DNA of 64,000 bases from Amycolatopsis sp. MtRt-6 (GCF_017308975.1 NZ_JADWPD010000021.1:1-64000); one strand, 5' to 3'; shown: positions 17,195-25,665, numbered from the stretch's first letter. The notes: generated from the letters alone by a model not told the origin. Translations and numbers: made by a program.

Positions 17195-17591
17195 GCTGTG
17201 CGCCTCCCTGAGCACGGAGCCAGTCGATCCGGTGCCCAGAGTGTGCGCTCGGGCGTTTGGCAAAGTCGTCTTCCCGAATGCGTCGCGTGACCCGAGCCGC
17301 ACACGGTCATCGTCGCATCATCCGCTCGACCAGTCGTTGGTGACTGCGCCAATCTCCCTGCGCGAATTCGAACGGCCTATTCCACTTGAGCCGCCGGTGA
17401 CGAGGATGTTCCGTGGTGCCATCGGCGCTCCCATCCACGACGATCGACGAGCACAACGTCCCACACGGCCCGTGGCGGATCTTCTTGCGGTTTGCCTGAG
17501 TTCCACGCCTCGGTGGACCGGATTGCTTCACCATTGCTCTCGTTGTTCGCCGTGCTGTCGCGAATCGTCCCGGCGTGTCTAACCTTGAATC
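17195..17591 (-). pseudogene. Short-chain dehydrogenase N-terminal stub and gene-free spacer
   Basis: On the minus strand ATG 17434 opens a frame whose Met at about 17422 starts MAPRNILVTGGSSGIGRS, a clear Rossmann start of an SDR or sugar ketoreductase. It breaks immediately afterwards. Another frame ends LVERMMRR near 17307. The rest of the enzyme is gone. Together with the adjacent fusion this marks a collapsed deoxysugar operon upstream of the 2,3-dehydratase. The right end holds the promoter for the divergent Trp dioxygenase. Confidence 0.5.
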
Positions 17592-18374
17592 GTGGAAGAG
17601 ACGACGGAGTATCACGCCTACCTGGCGCTCGACGAACTACTGTCGATCCAGCGTACGCGGACGGGCGAGCACGACGAGCTGCTCTTTCTCGTGACGCACC
17701 AGGTCCACGAACTTTGGTTCAAACTGATCCTCCACGAACTCGCCAGGCTCCAGGACCACCTGGCCGACGGCGCCGACGGCGCCGCCCTGCGCACGCTGCA
17801 GCGCACCGCGGCGCTGGTTCGTACCGTGGTCGCCAATGCCGACGTGATGGCGACGTTGACGCCGCGCCAGTTCGACAGCTTCCGGCACGCACTCGGCGGC
17901 GGGAGCGGGGCGCAGTCCACACAGTTCAGGCTTATCGAAGCCGTGCTCGGCAGGCGAGATCCGCAGATGTTCGAGTACTACCGGGTCGGTGCTGGTGAGC
18001 GCGCCGAGCTCGAGCAGGTTCTACGTCGACCGACCGTCTTCGACTCGCTCGCCCGTTTCCTTGACGACCGCGGGTTTCCCATGCCGGACTCCCTGCTGGA
18101 CCGCGACGTGTCCAAGCCACCTGCTCCGTCCGAGGACGTGCAGCAAGCCCTCCGGAAGGCCTACCTCGAAGACGGCGTGATAGCGCAGATCTGCGACGCG
18201 CTCATCGAGGTCGACCAGTGCTTCCAGCAGTGGCGCTACCAGCACGTGAAGTTCGTCGCGGCGATCATCGGCGACAAGGCCGGCACCGGCGGATCGTCGG
18301 GAATCCCGTACCTGCGTTCGACCTTGTTCCACCAGATGTTCCCCGACCTGTGGGCGATGCGCAGCAAGCTGTGA
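17592..18374 (+). CDS. Tryptophan 2,3-dioxygenase
   Basis: 260 residues from GTG 17592. Family motifs are all present: YLALDELLSIQ near the N-terminus, THQVHELWFKLILHEL with the substrate-base His, FDSFRHALGGGSG, and the C-terminal RYQHVKFVAAIIGDKAGTGG with the axial heme His, then SSGIPYLRSTLFHQMFPDLW. This heme enzyme cleaves the Trp indole ring to N-formylkynurenine. In echinomycin and thiocoraline clusters the paralogue works on beta-hydroxytryptophan. The deformylase is at 3340-4185. Primary catabolism of Trp is the alternative, but the clustering with NRPS genes favours specialised metabolism. Confidence 0.93.
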   Translation: MEETTEYHAYLALDELLSIQRTRTGEHDELLFLVTHQVHELWFKLILHELARLQDHLADGADGAALRTLQRTAALVRTVVANADVMATLTPRQFDSFRHALGGGSGAQSTQFRLIEAVLGRRDPQMFEYYRVGAGERAELEQVLRRPTVFDSLARFLDDRGFPMPDSLLDRDVSKPPAPSEDVQQALRKAYLEDGVIAQICDALIEVDQCFQQWRYQHVKFVAAIIGDKAGTGGSSGIPYLRSTLFHQMFPDLWAMRSKL

Positions 18375-18481
18375 CCGGCCGTTCGCAATGCGGGAGACGC
18401 CATCCCGGAACGCCCCGGGAAACGATGCCTTGACGCAAGGCGCCATTCGATCCTGTCCAGGCCGAGGCCACCGAGGAGGCC

Positions 18482-19663
18482 ATGGTGACGCTCCAGCCAC
18501 CCACCCACGACGAACTCGTCGACCGGGCGACGAAACTCGTTCCGCTGCTCCGCGATCACGCCCAGTGGAACGACGAGAACCGGCGCCTGCACGAGGAGAC
18601 GATCGAGGCCCTCGCCGCCGCGGGTGTCTTCAAGATGCGGATCCCGGCCCGCTACGGCGGCTACGAGTGCGACACCCGCACCGTGGTCGACGTCGCGGCC
18701 GAACTCGGCCGCGGTGACGGCGCCGTCGGCTGGATCGCCTCCGTGTGGTGGATTCCCGGGTGGATGGTGGGCATGTTCCCCGACGCCGTCCAGGACGAGG
18801 TCTACACCACCGAGAACGTCCGGGTCTGCGGGACGCTCAGCCCCACCGCCATGGCCGCGAAGGCGCCCGGCGGTTATGTCGTCAACGGGCAGTGGGGGTT
18901 CATCAGCGGCGCGCTGCACAGCCACTGGCAGGTCGCGATCGCGGTGACCCCGAACGCGAGCGGCGAGATGGAGCCGATCGTCGCCCTGATCCCGATGGCG
19001 GACCTGGGAATCGTGGACGACTGGAACACCACCGGCCTGCGCGGCTCCGGAAGTGTCACCACGGTCGCCGAAGACGTGTTCGTCCCCGCGGAGCGCACGC
19101 TGCCGCTGATGGCGCTGCTGACCAACCAGTCCGCCTCGGTCCTCAACGCGGACATCGACATGTACCGCGCCCCGCTCGCCGCGCTGGCCTCCGCGTGTTC
19201 GGTCGGCAACGTGGTCGGCATGGCCCGTGCGGCGTGGGACTGCTTCACCGACCGGATGCCCGGCCGCAAGATCACCTACACCGACTACACCGACCAGCGC
19301 GAAGCCACGATGACGCACCTGCAGGTGGCGGAGGCCAGGGTCGCGATCGACGAGGCCGCCTTCCACGCCTACCGGGTCGCCGACCTCGTCGACGCGAAGG
19401 TCGCCGACCACAGCGAGTGGTCCACCGAGGACCGGGCCCTGGCCCGGATCGCCATGGGCGCCACCTGCAAGCGCGCGCTGGAGGCGGTCGACACGCTCTA
19501 CGTCGGCAGCGGCGGCTCGGCGATCTTCTCCAGCGTGCCCATCCAGCGCACCTGGCGCGACCTGCACGCGCTCACCCAGCACGCCCTGAACACGCCGCAC
19601 ATCCTCTACGAGATCTACGGCCGGGTGCTGTGCGGCCTCGCCCCGAACACGCAGTTCTTCTGA
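18482..19663 (+). CDS. Acyl-CoA-dehydrogenase-fold flavin monooxygenase (HsaA/DszC-like)
   Basis: 393 residues. It starts with the long N-terminal helices of the acyl-CoA dehydrogenase fold (FKMRIPARYGGYECD, GDGAVGWIASVWW) and contains NGQWGFISGALHSHWQ and WNTTGLRGSGS. It ends with a four-helix domain including TLYVGSGGSAIF. The pattern is closer to reduced-flavin hydroxylases (HsaA, DszC) than to true acyl-CoA dehydrogenases, because the canonical catalytic Glu position is not obvious. It would use FMNH2 or FADH2 from a separate reductase. It follows the Trp dioxygenase and precedes a GMC oxidoreductase with 16 bases between, suggesting a transcription unit. The substrate is unknown. Confidence 0.8.
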   Translation: MVTLQPPTHDELVDRATKLVPLLRDHAQWNDENRRLHEETIEALAAAGVFKMRIPARYGGYECDTRTVVDVAAELGRGDGAVGWIASVWWIPGWMVGMFPDAVQDEVYTTENVRVCGTLSPTAMAAKAPGGYVVNGQWGFISGALHSHWQVAIAVTPNASGEMEPIVALIPMADLGIVDDWNTTGLRGSGSVTTVAEDVFVPAERTLPLMALLTNQSASVLNADIDMYRAPLAALASACSVGNVVGMARAAWDCFTDRMPGRKITYTDYTDQREATMTHLQVAEARVAIDEAAFHAYRVADLVDAKVADHSEWSTEDRALARIAMGATCKRALEAVDTLYVGSGGSAIFSSVPIQRTWRDLHALTQHALNTPHILYEIYGRVLCGLAPNTQFF

Positions 19664-19679
19664 TCAGCCAAGGAGCGAT

Positions 19680-21284
19680 ATGTACGACTACATCATCGTC
19701 GGTGCGGGATCGGCAGGCTGCGTCCTGGCGGCGCGGCTGACGGAGGACCCGGACATCCGGGTCTGCCTGGTCGAGGCGGGCCCGACGGACAGCCATCCGA
19801 ACATCCAGGTGCCCGCCGCGTTCGCCAAGCTGTTCCGGACCCAGGTCGACTGGGACTACGACACGCACGACGAGGCCCAGCTGAACCGCAGGCGGGTGTT
19901 CCTGCCCCGTGGCCGGGTGCTCGGCGGGACCAGCTCGATGAACGCGATGGCCTACGCGCGGGGCAACCCGTACGACTACGACTCGTGGAACCAGCCGGGC
20001 TGGGCCTACGCGGACCTGCTGCCGTACTTCAAGCGGTCCGAGGACAACGAGCGTGGCGCGTCGGCCTACCACGGCGCGGGCGGGCCGCTGTCGGTGTCGG
20101 AGAACCGGTCCAAGAACCCCAGCACGGCGGCGTTCATCGCGGCGGCGACGGAGGCCGGGTTCGCGGCCAACGACGACTTCAACGGCCCGGAGCAGGACGG
20201 TTTCGGCTTCTACCAGGTCACCCAGCGCAACGGACGTCGCTGCAGCACGGCGGCGGCGTTCCTGCACCCGGTGATCGACCGGCCCAACCTCACCGTCGAG
20301 ACCAACCTCCAGGTGCACCGGGTGCTGATCGAGGACGGCCGGGCGACCGGCGTCGTCGGGTACCGGCTGGAGGACGAGATCGTCCTGCGGGCCGAACGCG
20401 AGGTGCTGCTCTCCGGCGGCGTGTACAACTCCCCGCAGCTGCTCATGCTTTCCGGTGTCGGCCCCGCCGACACGCTGCGGAAACTCGGCATTCCGGTGGT
20501 CGCCGACAACGAGGAGGTCGGCGCGAACCTGCAGGACCACGCGCTGGTGCCGCTCATCCTCACGCATTCCCAGCCGATCAGCCTGCTGGCCGCCGGCGAG
20601 CCCGCCAATGTCGAGCTGTACCAGCGCGAGGGCCGCGGGCCGCTCGCGTCCAACGGGCCCGAGGCGGGCGGCTTCGTGCGCACCGACAGCACCTTGCCCG
20701 CCCCCGACCTGCAGTTCTTCGCGGCGCCGGGCATGCTGGCCGACAGCGGCCTCGGGCCGCCGACCGCGCACGCGATCTCGTTCGGTCCCGCGGTCGCCAC
20801 CCCGCAAAGCCGCGGCCGGGTGCACCTGGCGTCCGCCGATCCCACGGCCAAGCCCCGGATCGTGCACGGCTACTACTCCGACCCGGCGGACATGGAACGC
20901 ACCCTGGTCGCGCTGCGCATGGCGATGGACATCGGCCGGCAGCCCGCGATGCGGCTCTACAACGAAGGCGTCTTCCGTTACCCGGACTCGGAGTCGGACG
21001 CGGACCTGGCGTCCTACGCCCGGAAGTACACCCAGTCGATCTTCCACCCGACGAGCACCTGTGCCATGGGCACGGTGGTCGACGCCGACCTGCGGGTCCG
21101 TGGCATCGACGGGCTGCGGGTGGTCGACGTGTCCGTCATGCCGGAGGTCGGCCGCGGGATCCCCAACGCGACGGCGATCGTCGTCGCGGAGAAGGCGGCC
21201 GACCTGATCCGCGGCATCCCCGCCCCGGAAGCGGCGGAGTTGCCGGAGGCGAGGGTGCTGGCCGCCGCCGACCGGGGTCGCTGA
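19680..21284 (+). CDS. GMC-family FAD-dependent oxidoreductase
   Basis: 534 residues with an AAGGAG-type RBS. The N-terminus YDYIIVGAGSAGCVLAARL is the ADP-binding motif. The two GMC signatures follow: GRVLGGTSSMNAMAYARG, and GVYNSPQLLMLSGVGP. The C-terminal catalytic region has HPTSTCAMG (His) and RVVDVSVMPEVGRGIPNATA. It resembles choline dehydrogenase-type alcohol oxidases and dehydrogenases. It probably oxidises an alcohol on a pathway intermediate together with the preceding flavin monooxygenase. The specific substrate cannot be read from sequence. Confidence 0.9.
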   Translation: MYDYIIVGAGSAGCVLAARLTEDPDIRVCLVEAGPTDSHPNIQVPAAFAKLFRTQVDWDYDTHDEAQLNRRRVFLPRGRVLGGTSSMNAMAYARGNPYDYDSWNQPGWAYADLLPYFKRSEDNERGASAYHGAGGPLSVSENRSKNPSTAAFIAAATEAGFAANDDFNGPEQDGFGFYQVTQRNGRRCSTAAAFLHPVIDRPNLTVETNLQVHRVLIEDGRATGVVGYRLEDEIVLRAEREVLLSGGVYNSPQLLMLSGVGPADTLRKLGIPVVADNEEVGANLQDHALVPLILTHSQPISLLAAGEPANVELYQREGRGPLASNGPEAGGFVRTDSTLPAPDLQFFAAPGMLADSGLGPPTAHAISFGPAVATPQSRGRVHLASADPTAKPRIVHGYYSDPADMERTLVALRMAMDIGRQPAMRLYNEGVFRYPDSESDADLASYARKYTQSIFHPTSTCAMGTVVDADLRVRGIDGLRVVDVSVMPEVGRGIPNATAIVVAEKAADLIRGIPAPEAAELPEARVLAAADRGR

Positions 21285-21639
21285 CCGTGCGCCAAGCTAC
21301 TCCGGGCTTGGCGCACGGGCAGCCGGGAACGAGGTGGTCACCGCGAAAGCCGTGGGCGGCGCGGTCCGCGCCAGGATCCCCGCGGCACGGAGCCTGCTCC
21401 AGGTGGGCGCGGCACGGGCACGCTGCTGCGACGGCCGGCCTGCGAGTGCGAGCACGTCGAGGGGTTCGGTAGGTGGCGTGGTCGTCGTGGTGCTCTCGCC
21501 GCACCGGGGGTCCACGGAGTACCCGGAGTACACCGAGGCGCTCGGCCGGGCGGGCCTGCATGCCGAGTTCGTGCCGAGCACGGCGGCAGCTGGTTCCGGT
21601 TTCGTCATCGCAATTTTGACGATGTACGGAGAGCCACCG
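21285..21639. other. Gene-free stretch after the GMC oxidoreductase
   Basis: No recognisable gene. A plus-strand frame gives VVLSPHRGSTEYPEYTEALG near 21485-21545, which I cannot place in a family. It may be the end of a lost gene. Confidence 0.3.
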
Positions 21640-22215
21640 ATGACGACGATAAGTGCCGACCAGAATGACCGCGCCGGAACCGGACCCGCGGTCATTCTGG
21701 TCGGCGGTGGTGGAGCGGTGGACCGCAGTGAGAACGCGCCGCTTGCTGCGGAGCTGTCAACCACTTCACCGTTTACAGCTACGACCGCCGCGGTCGAGGC
21801 GAGAGCGGCGACACCGCGCCGTACGCGATCGAGCGCGAGTTCGAGGACATTGCCGCGCTGATCGAGGACGCGGGCGGGGCGGCGTGCCTGCACGGGGTCT
21901 CCTCCTGCGGCGCGCTCGCCCTGGCGGCCGCGGCCGCGGGACTGCCCGTCACCAAGGTCGGCGCGTTCGAGGTTCTCTACGACGTTTATCCCGGCGCGCA
22001 GGAGCGGCACAGGGGCGTTCGAGCTGTTCATGCGGCTGGCGGGCACGCCGGAGGAGATGATCGCTCAGGCGCCCAGCTCGCCGCGTGGCGGGGACTGATC
22101 GCCAACGCCCGATTCTGGCCAACGACGCCGCCTGGCTGCACGACGGTGGGCCGCCGAAGGACCGGCTCGCCACGATCAAGCAGCCGGTGCTGGTCCTGAC
22201 CGGGAGGACGCCTGC
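21640..22215 (+). pseudogene. Alpha/beta hydrolase remnant, paralogue of 36635-37477
   Basis: Starting at ATG 21640, the frame reads GPAVILVGGG and ENAPLAAELS. A frameshift near 21760 continues as HFTVYSYDRRGRGESGDTAP, IEDAGG and HGVSSCGALALAAAAAGLP. Further shifts near 22015 and 22090 lead to FELFMRLAGTPEEM and KQPVLVLTGR, where it stops. The order and wording follow the intact hydrolase at 36635-37477 (NAPLGLELASRFTVYNY, RRGRGDSGD, SGGALALEAAAAG). At least three frameshifts and loss of the C-terminus make it a pseudogene. Here the elbow keeps Ser at the position where the intact paralogue has Cys. Confidence 0.8.
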
Positions 22216-22340
22216 CTGATCTCGTCCCACGTGACGGTCGGATCCGGGTTGTGCATGTGGAACACGTCGATCCAATCGGTCCGCAGCCGGCGCAACGAAT
22301 CTTCGCACGAAGCGATGATGTGGCGTGCGGGCAGGCCGCT
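22215..22340 (-). pseudogene. Aldo-keto reductase fragment
   Basis: The minus strand reads VYDRVNDSGLPARHIIASC, then EDSLRRLRTDWIDVFHMHN and TVTWDEIRQA. This is the SLxRLxTDYIDLY region of an aldo-keto reductase with the usual spacing. Only about 50 residues remain, fused in one frame to the condensation-domain fragment on its right. In deoxysugar clusters AKRs serve as 3-ketoreductases, but the piece is too short to say which kind it was. Confidence 0.7.
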
Positions 22341-22563
22341 GTCATTCACGCGGTCGTAGACCCGCCAACTTGTCCGCCAGGTCCGCGTCCACCTCGAGCG
22401 CAGTACAGCGGTGGTCAGCGGAAGACCCGCCGACCTTGGTCGGTCTGCCGGCATCGCGAGCGTCTCCGCTCCGCGCACCTTGTCCCGCCAGAAATCGCGG
22501 GACGGCATGATCGCACCGACCATCCGTCGGCTCGGTCGTCCGAGGAGACATCGCGCAGGTCTC
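22341..22563 (-). pseudogene. Free-standing condensation enzyme remnant, paralogue of 43028-44392
   Basis: On the minus strand, ADGWSV (the second half of the HHxxxDG motif) near 22540 is followed by a deletion and frameshift. Then come SRDFWRDKVRGAETLAMPAD and RPRSAGLPLTTA, and in another frame EVDADLADKLAG. These align with RRYWQDKLRGGETLTMPAD, RPRSMGLPQTTA and EVDAELMAGVSA of the intact enzyme. A second acyl-transferring condensation enzyme once existed in this cluster and has been lost. Confidence 0.75.
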
Positions 22564-22594
22564 GCGCCGTCTCAGGCACCACCTGAGACGGCGC
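22564..22594 (-). terminator. Hairpin terminator of the solute-binding-protein gene
   Basis: Arms GCGCCGTCTCAGG (22564-22576) and CCTGAGACGGCGC (22582-22594) pair perfectly over 13 bases with a five-base loop. The hairpin sits 26 bases past the minus-strand stop at 22620. There is no clear U run, as is common in high-GC genomes. Confidence 0.7.
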
Positions 22595-22619
22595 ATGCGC
22601 TGGTCGGGTCGCGGACACG

Positions 22620-23993
22620 TCAGTACACTTCGAGCCGCGCTGGGGTCGAGGGGACCGGCCGCAGGCAGGCGGCGTTGTGGTCATCCAGGAGACGCTGTGC
22701 CTCCTCGGTCGCCTGCTCGAACCTCGGACCGGGGTCCGCGCCTGACAACAAAACGTCCTTCATTGCCCTGGTCATGGCGTGCTGGACGCCCGCGAAGTCA
22801 CCCAACAACGCACCGGACGTCGCGGCGCACTGCGCCGACGTGCGGAGCTGGTCACTGGCCACTCGATGATGTGGATTGGCTGCGAACCAGCCCTCGCCCT
22901 CCAGCGTGTCGTAAGCCTCGTTGGTGATGGGGAGGAATCCGTGCGCCCGGTGCCATCGAATGATGCTCGACGGCTTGAGCAGGTGCTGGATGAACGCGAG
23001 CGCGCCGTCCCGCTTGGCTTCGTCGAGACCGTCCCGCAGGAACAGGGAGTACCCCGACACCAGGCTCCCCACGTAGGGCACCGACGAGTTGAACGGCATC
23101 GGGCTCGCGATCACCTCGAAGCCGTTCTCCTCGCCCGAACGGACGAACTCCTCGGCCTGCTTCGACGAGCTCAGCGCGAACACCGCATCCTGCCGGGCGA
23201 ATGTCTCGAACGCGCTCCAGAATGCCCCCTCTGAGTAGACGTAGTGACCGGCCGCATGCAAGTCCCGCATCCACTCGACCCACGCGAGCATTTCCTTGGA
23301 GGCCAGGTCGACCACGGTAGCTCTGGCTTCCCTGCCGTTGCCGTTGTTCGCGAGGAGACCGCCCTGCTGCGCCAGTGCCTGCTGGAAGATCCAGCCGTTG
23401 TTGGGCCAGGCCGCCCCGTAGGCTGGAGCTTCGTCGAGCCGCGCGACCGCCTCGCACGCCGTAACGAGCTCATCCCAGGTCCTGGGGGGAGTGTCGATCC
23501 CGGCCTTGCGCAGGATCGTCATGTTCGAGTACAGCAGGGGAGTGGTGGCCGTCATGGGCACGGAGAACTGGTCGCCCTGATACGTGTAGAAGCTCCGTGA
23601 GAGCGGTTCGATGTCGTCGATCACCACACGCTCCCCCAGCACTTCCTTGCGGCCGCCGAGAGCCCTCTCGATGGACGTAAACACCGGCTTACCGTCTGGC
23701 GTGTAGGTATCGTAGGCGAGCTGGGTCGCGGTGGCGTAGTACTCGGCGATGTCCGGTGCCTCCCCGCGCTCGGCGGCGCGCGCGACTTCTTCCGCCATCG
23801 TCCAGGGATCGTGACCCTCGACGCGCACCGCGTACTCTGGGTGGGCCCGCTCGAACTCGCGGGCCATCTCCAGAATCGGTTGGAGGTATTCTTCACCGTC
23901 GTAGGTTCCGGACGGGCGAGCTTCACCACCGGGCGGAGTGAATTGATGTTCGATGATCCACGCGGTGATGACGGTGACGCCTGCCCCGGTCAT
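22620..23993 (-). CDS. Extracellular solute-binding protein family 1-like, no signal peptide
   Basis: 457 residues from ATG 23993 with the strong RBS GGAGAAGGAT. It has the layout of sugar ABC substrate-binding proteins: residues 30-55 (YLQPILEMAREFERAHPEY), then DIAEYYATA, then TTPLLYSNMTILRKAGID, PPRTWDELVTACE, YGAAWPNNGW, and SSSKQAEEFV, with late GALAFIQHLLKP and RAHGFLPITNEAY. The N-terminus (TVITAWIIEHQF) has no cleavable signal or lipobox, and no permease genes follow. It may act in the cytosol as a binding, sequestration or enzyme-like protein, or have lost its signal. Sequestration of the product is speculation. Confidence 0.8.
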   Translation of the reverse strand: MTGAGVTVITAWIIEHQFTPPGGEARPSGTYDGEEYLQPILEMAREFERAHPEYAVRVEGHDPWTMAEEVARAAERGEAPDIAEYYATATQLAYDTYTPDGKPVFTSIERALGGRKEVLGERVVIDDIEPLSRSFYTYQGDQFSVPMTATTPLLYSNMTILRKAGIDTPPRTWDELVTACEAVARLDEAPAYGAAWPNNGWIFQQALAQQGGLLANNGNGREARATVVDLASKEMLAWVEWMRDLHAAGHYVYSEGAFWSAFETFARQDAVFALSSSKQAEEFVRSGEENGFEVIASPMPFNSSVPYVGSLVSGYSLFLRDGLDEAKRDGALAFIQHLLKPSSIIRWHRAHGFLPITNEAYDTLEGEGWFAANPHHRVASDQLRTSAQCAATSGALLGDFAGVQHAMTRAMKDVLLSGADPGPRFEQATEEAQRLLDDHNAACLRPVPSTPARLEVY

Positions 23994-24335
23994 ATCCTTC
24001 TCCGTTCTCGCCTACGTGAACTGCCAGTGTCCAGACGCCGCATGCGCGAGGACGCGCCGCTATTGTTTCGGAGGCCGGACGGATCCGGCGTCTTCTCAAG
24101 TGCGACGTGACTTGCCTTGGGTCGAGGCATGCGGCAATCCGTGAGTTCGGCGATGAGCAGACCCGGCTCGACCGCTGGGAGCCCGACCTGAAGGACGTGG
24201 GCCGGCGAGTTGCGTGACACGACGACTCCCGCCGCGCTGGCTGCCGGCTATCAGGCGCTGCTCATCGGATTCGAGGGAGGCCATCGCTGAAACCACCAAG
24301 GCGATTGTGGACGCGATGGGGTGATTACTGAGTGG
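23994..24335. other. Gene-free stretch
   Basis: Short frames only. The plus strand shows MREDAPLLFRRPDGSGVFS near 24042-24100 and AALAAGYQALLIGFEGGH near 24235-24288, which look like scraps of lost genes. I cannot name the families. The promoter for the minus-strand solute-binding protein should lie at the left edge. Confidence 0.3.
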
Positions 24336-24366
24336 ACGCGGCAGCTCCGGATCGGAGCTGCCGCGT
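24336..24366 (-). terminator. Hairpin terminator of the ABC/VOC/DoxX operon
   Basis: Arms ACGCGGCAGCTCCG (24336-24349) and CGGAGCTGCCGCGT (24353-24366) are perfectly complementary over 14 bases with a three-base loop. It lies ten bases past the DoxX-like stop and so closes the minus-strand operon that begins at 27473. Confidence 0.8.
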
Positions 24367-24375
24367 GACGACCTC

Positions 24376-24744
24376 CTAGAGGGTCTCGATCCAGAACCGG
24401 CCGACAGCAACGAACGCCGCGAGCAACCCGAGCACGAGCGGCGAAACGAACTGTTCCTTGCGCCGGATGTGCACGACTACCGCGCCGATCATCGTCAGGA
24501 GCAGGCCCGTTGCGGCGGTTGGGACGAGCCAGGTCGCCCCCGAGACGAACGCGGGCGCGATGAGGCCGATCGCGCCAAGGATTTCGAGCGTGCCGATGGT
24601 CTTGATCTGGGCGTCGGAGAAGTCCTCGACGTATGTCATGCCCTTGTCGTACAGGTTCTTCTTCGGTGTGACGAGCTTGCTGACTCCCGCCCCCAGGAAG
24701 GCCACCGCGAGCAGTCCGGCCACGATCCACAGTGCAATGTTCAT
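24376..24744 (-). CDS. DoxX-like small membrane protein
   Basis: 122 residues with four predicted membrane segments: IALWIVAGLLAVAFLGAGVS, then IGTLEILGAIGLIAPAFV, LVPTAATGLLLTMIGAVVV and FVSPLVLGLLAAFVAVG. KLVTP after the first helix is the usual DoxX/DoxX-like signature. The biochemical function of these proteins is poorly known. It is the last gene of the ABC-exporter operon, about 50 bases after the VOC gene, with GAGAGGAA as RBS. A second DoxX-type gene lies at 28272. Confidence 0.85.
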   Translation of the reverse strand: MNIALWIVAGLLAVAFLGAGVSKLVTPKKNLYDKGMTYVEDFSDAQIKTIGTLEILGAIGLIAPAFVSGATWLVPTAATGLLLTMIGAVVVHIRRKEQFVSPLVLGLLAAFVAVGRFWIETL

Positions 24745-24793
24745 TGCGATTCCTCTCGAACTCGATGCTTCAAGAAAGTCGCTGACCGCCGGT

Positions 24794-25561
24794 TCAGCTC
24801 GTCATCGCCGCACCGACATCGAACTCCGTGCCGAACGGGTCCGTGATGTTCGCGACCCGCCCGTAGATTATGTCGTAGGGCTCGGCCGAGGTTCCACCCG
24901 CGTCGACCGCTCGCTGCGCCGCCGCATCGGCGTCGTCCACCTGGAACAAGGTGCCCCAACGGGACTTCGTGGCCTTTGGGTCACCGGCGATGCCGCCGAT
25001 CTCGTGGCCATCCGGTCTGCGCAGGAACGTGAAGTCGAGCTCAGGCATGTCCGGGCCGGCATCCAACGTGTAGCCGAAGACCGCGACGTAGAAGTCGCGC
25101 GCGGGCCCGGGTTCCGCGGTGACCAGGTCGTTGCGGAGCAGGGTGTTCGGCTCGTTGACGATCTCGCAGCCGATGTGGGCATCGGCCTGCCACAGTCCAC
25201 ACTGCGCACCGGTGGTGTCCTTGATGATCGCCGTCCGGCCCTGGTCCAGCACGTCCATCGGGCCGGTGATGACCGCGCCGCCCGCGTCTCGCGCGCGGGC
25301 GGCCGCGGCGTCACAGTCATCCGTCGCGAAGTAGACGTTCCACCAGAAGTCCGTGGCGTCGGGATCGGGGTTCGGCCTGATGGCCGCGACGGGTTTACCC
25401 CGTAGCAAGCACTGGGTGTAGTGGCCGAACTCCGCCGGTCCCACATCGAACTCCCAACCGAACAACGCACCGTAGAAGGTCATCGCGCGGTCGAGATCCG
25501 GGATGCCCAGGTCGATCCAGGTCGGTGTGCCAGCCGGCTGCGTGGTGGTCAGCTCGCTCAT
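24794..25561 (-). CDS. Two-domain VOC-family protein
   Basis: 255 residues from ATG 25561 (RBS AAGGAA). It has two VOC units. The first has IDLGIPDLDRAMTFYGALFG, ATDDCDAAAARARDAGG and PMDVLDQGR. The second has PGPARDFYVAVFGYTLDAG, RWGTLFQVDDADAAAQRAVD and ITDPFGTEFDVG. Such tandem-VOC proteins (CFP32/hydroxylase-like) are common in actinomycetes, and several protect against natural products or reactive aldehydes. Its place downstream of a drug-type ABC exporter under PadR control suggests a resistance role, which is inference. Confidence 0.88.
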   Translation of the reverse strand: MSELTTTQPAGTPTWIDLGIPDLDRAMTFYGALFGWEFDVGPAEFGHYTQCLLRGKPVAAIRPNPDPDATDFWWNVYFATDDCDAAAARARDAGGAVITGPMDVLDQGRTAIIKDTTGAQCGLWQADAHIGCEIVNEPNTLLRNDLVTAEPGPARDFYVAVFGYTLDAGPDMPELDFTFLRRPDGHEIGGIAGDPKATKSRWGTLFQVDDADAAAQRAVDAGGTSAEPYDIIYGRVANITDPFGTEFDVGAAMTS

Positions 25562-25665
25562 CGTCGTTCCTTGTCGTGTCCGGGCCTGGTATCGGTGATG
25601 GGCGTTGGTCGAGTGGGCCGGGTTGTCGGAGTTGGTTTTCGACCCAGTGCTTGCGGTAGCGGCGT

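Noticed and set aside
15705..17582. 625-codon plus-strand open frame
   Set aside because: It is antisense to the NDP-hexose 2,3-dehydratase, which has clear duplicated family motifs. Codon bias favours the minus strand.
18482..19663. True acyl-CoA dehydrogenase of fatty acid metabolism
   Set aside because: Motifs fit the HsaA/DszC hydroxylase branch better and no beta-oxidation genes are nearby.
19572..21047. 491-codon minus-strand open frame
   Set aside because: It is the shadow of the GMC oxidoreductase; composition is that of antisense high-GC DNA.
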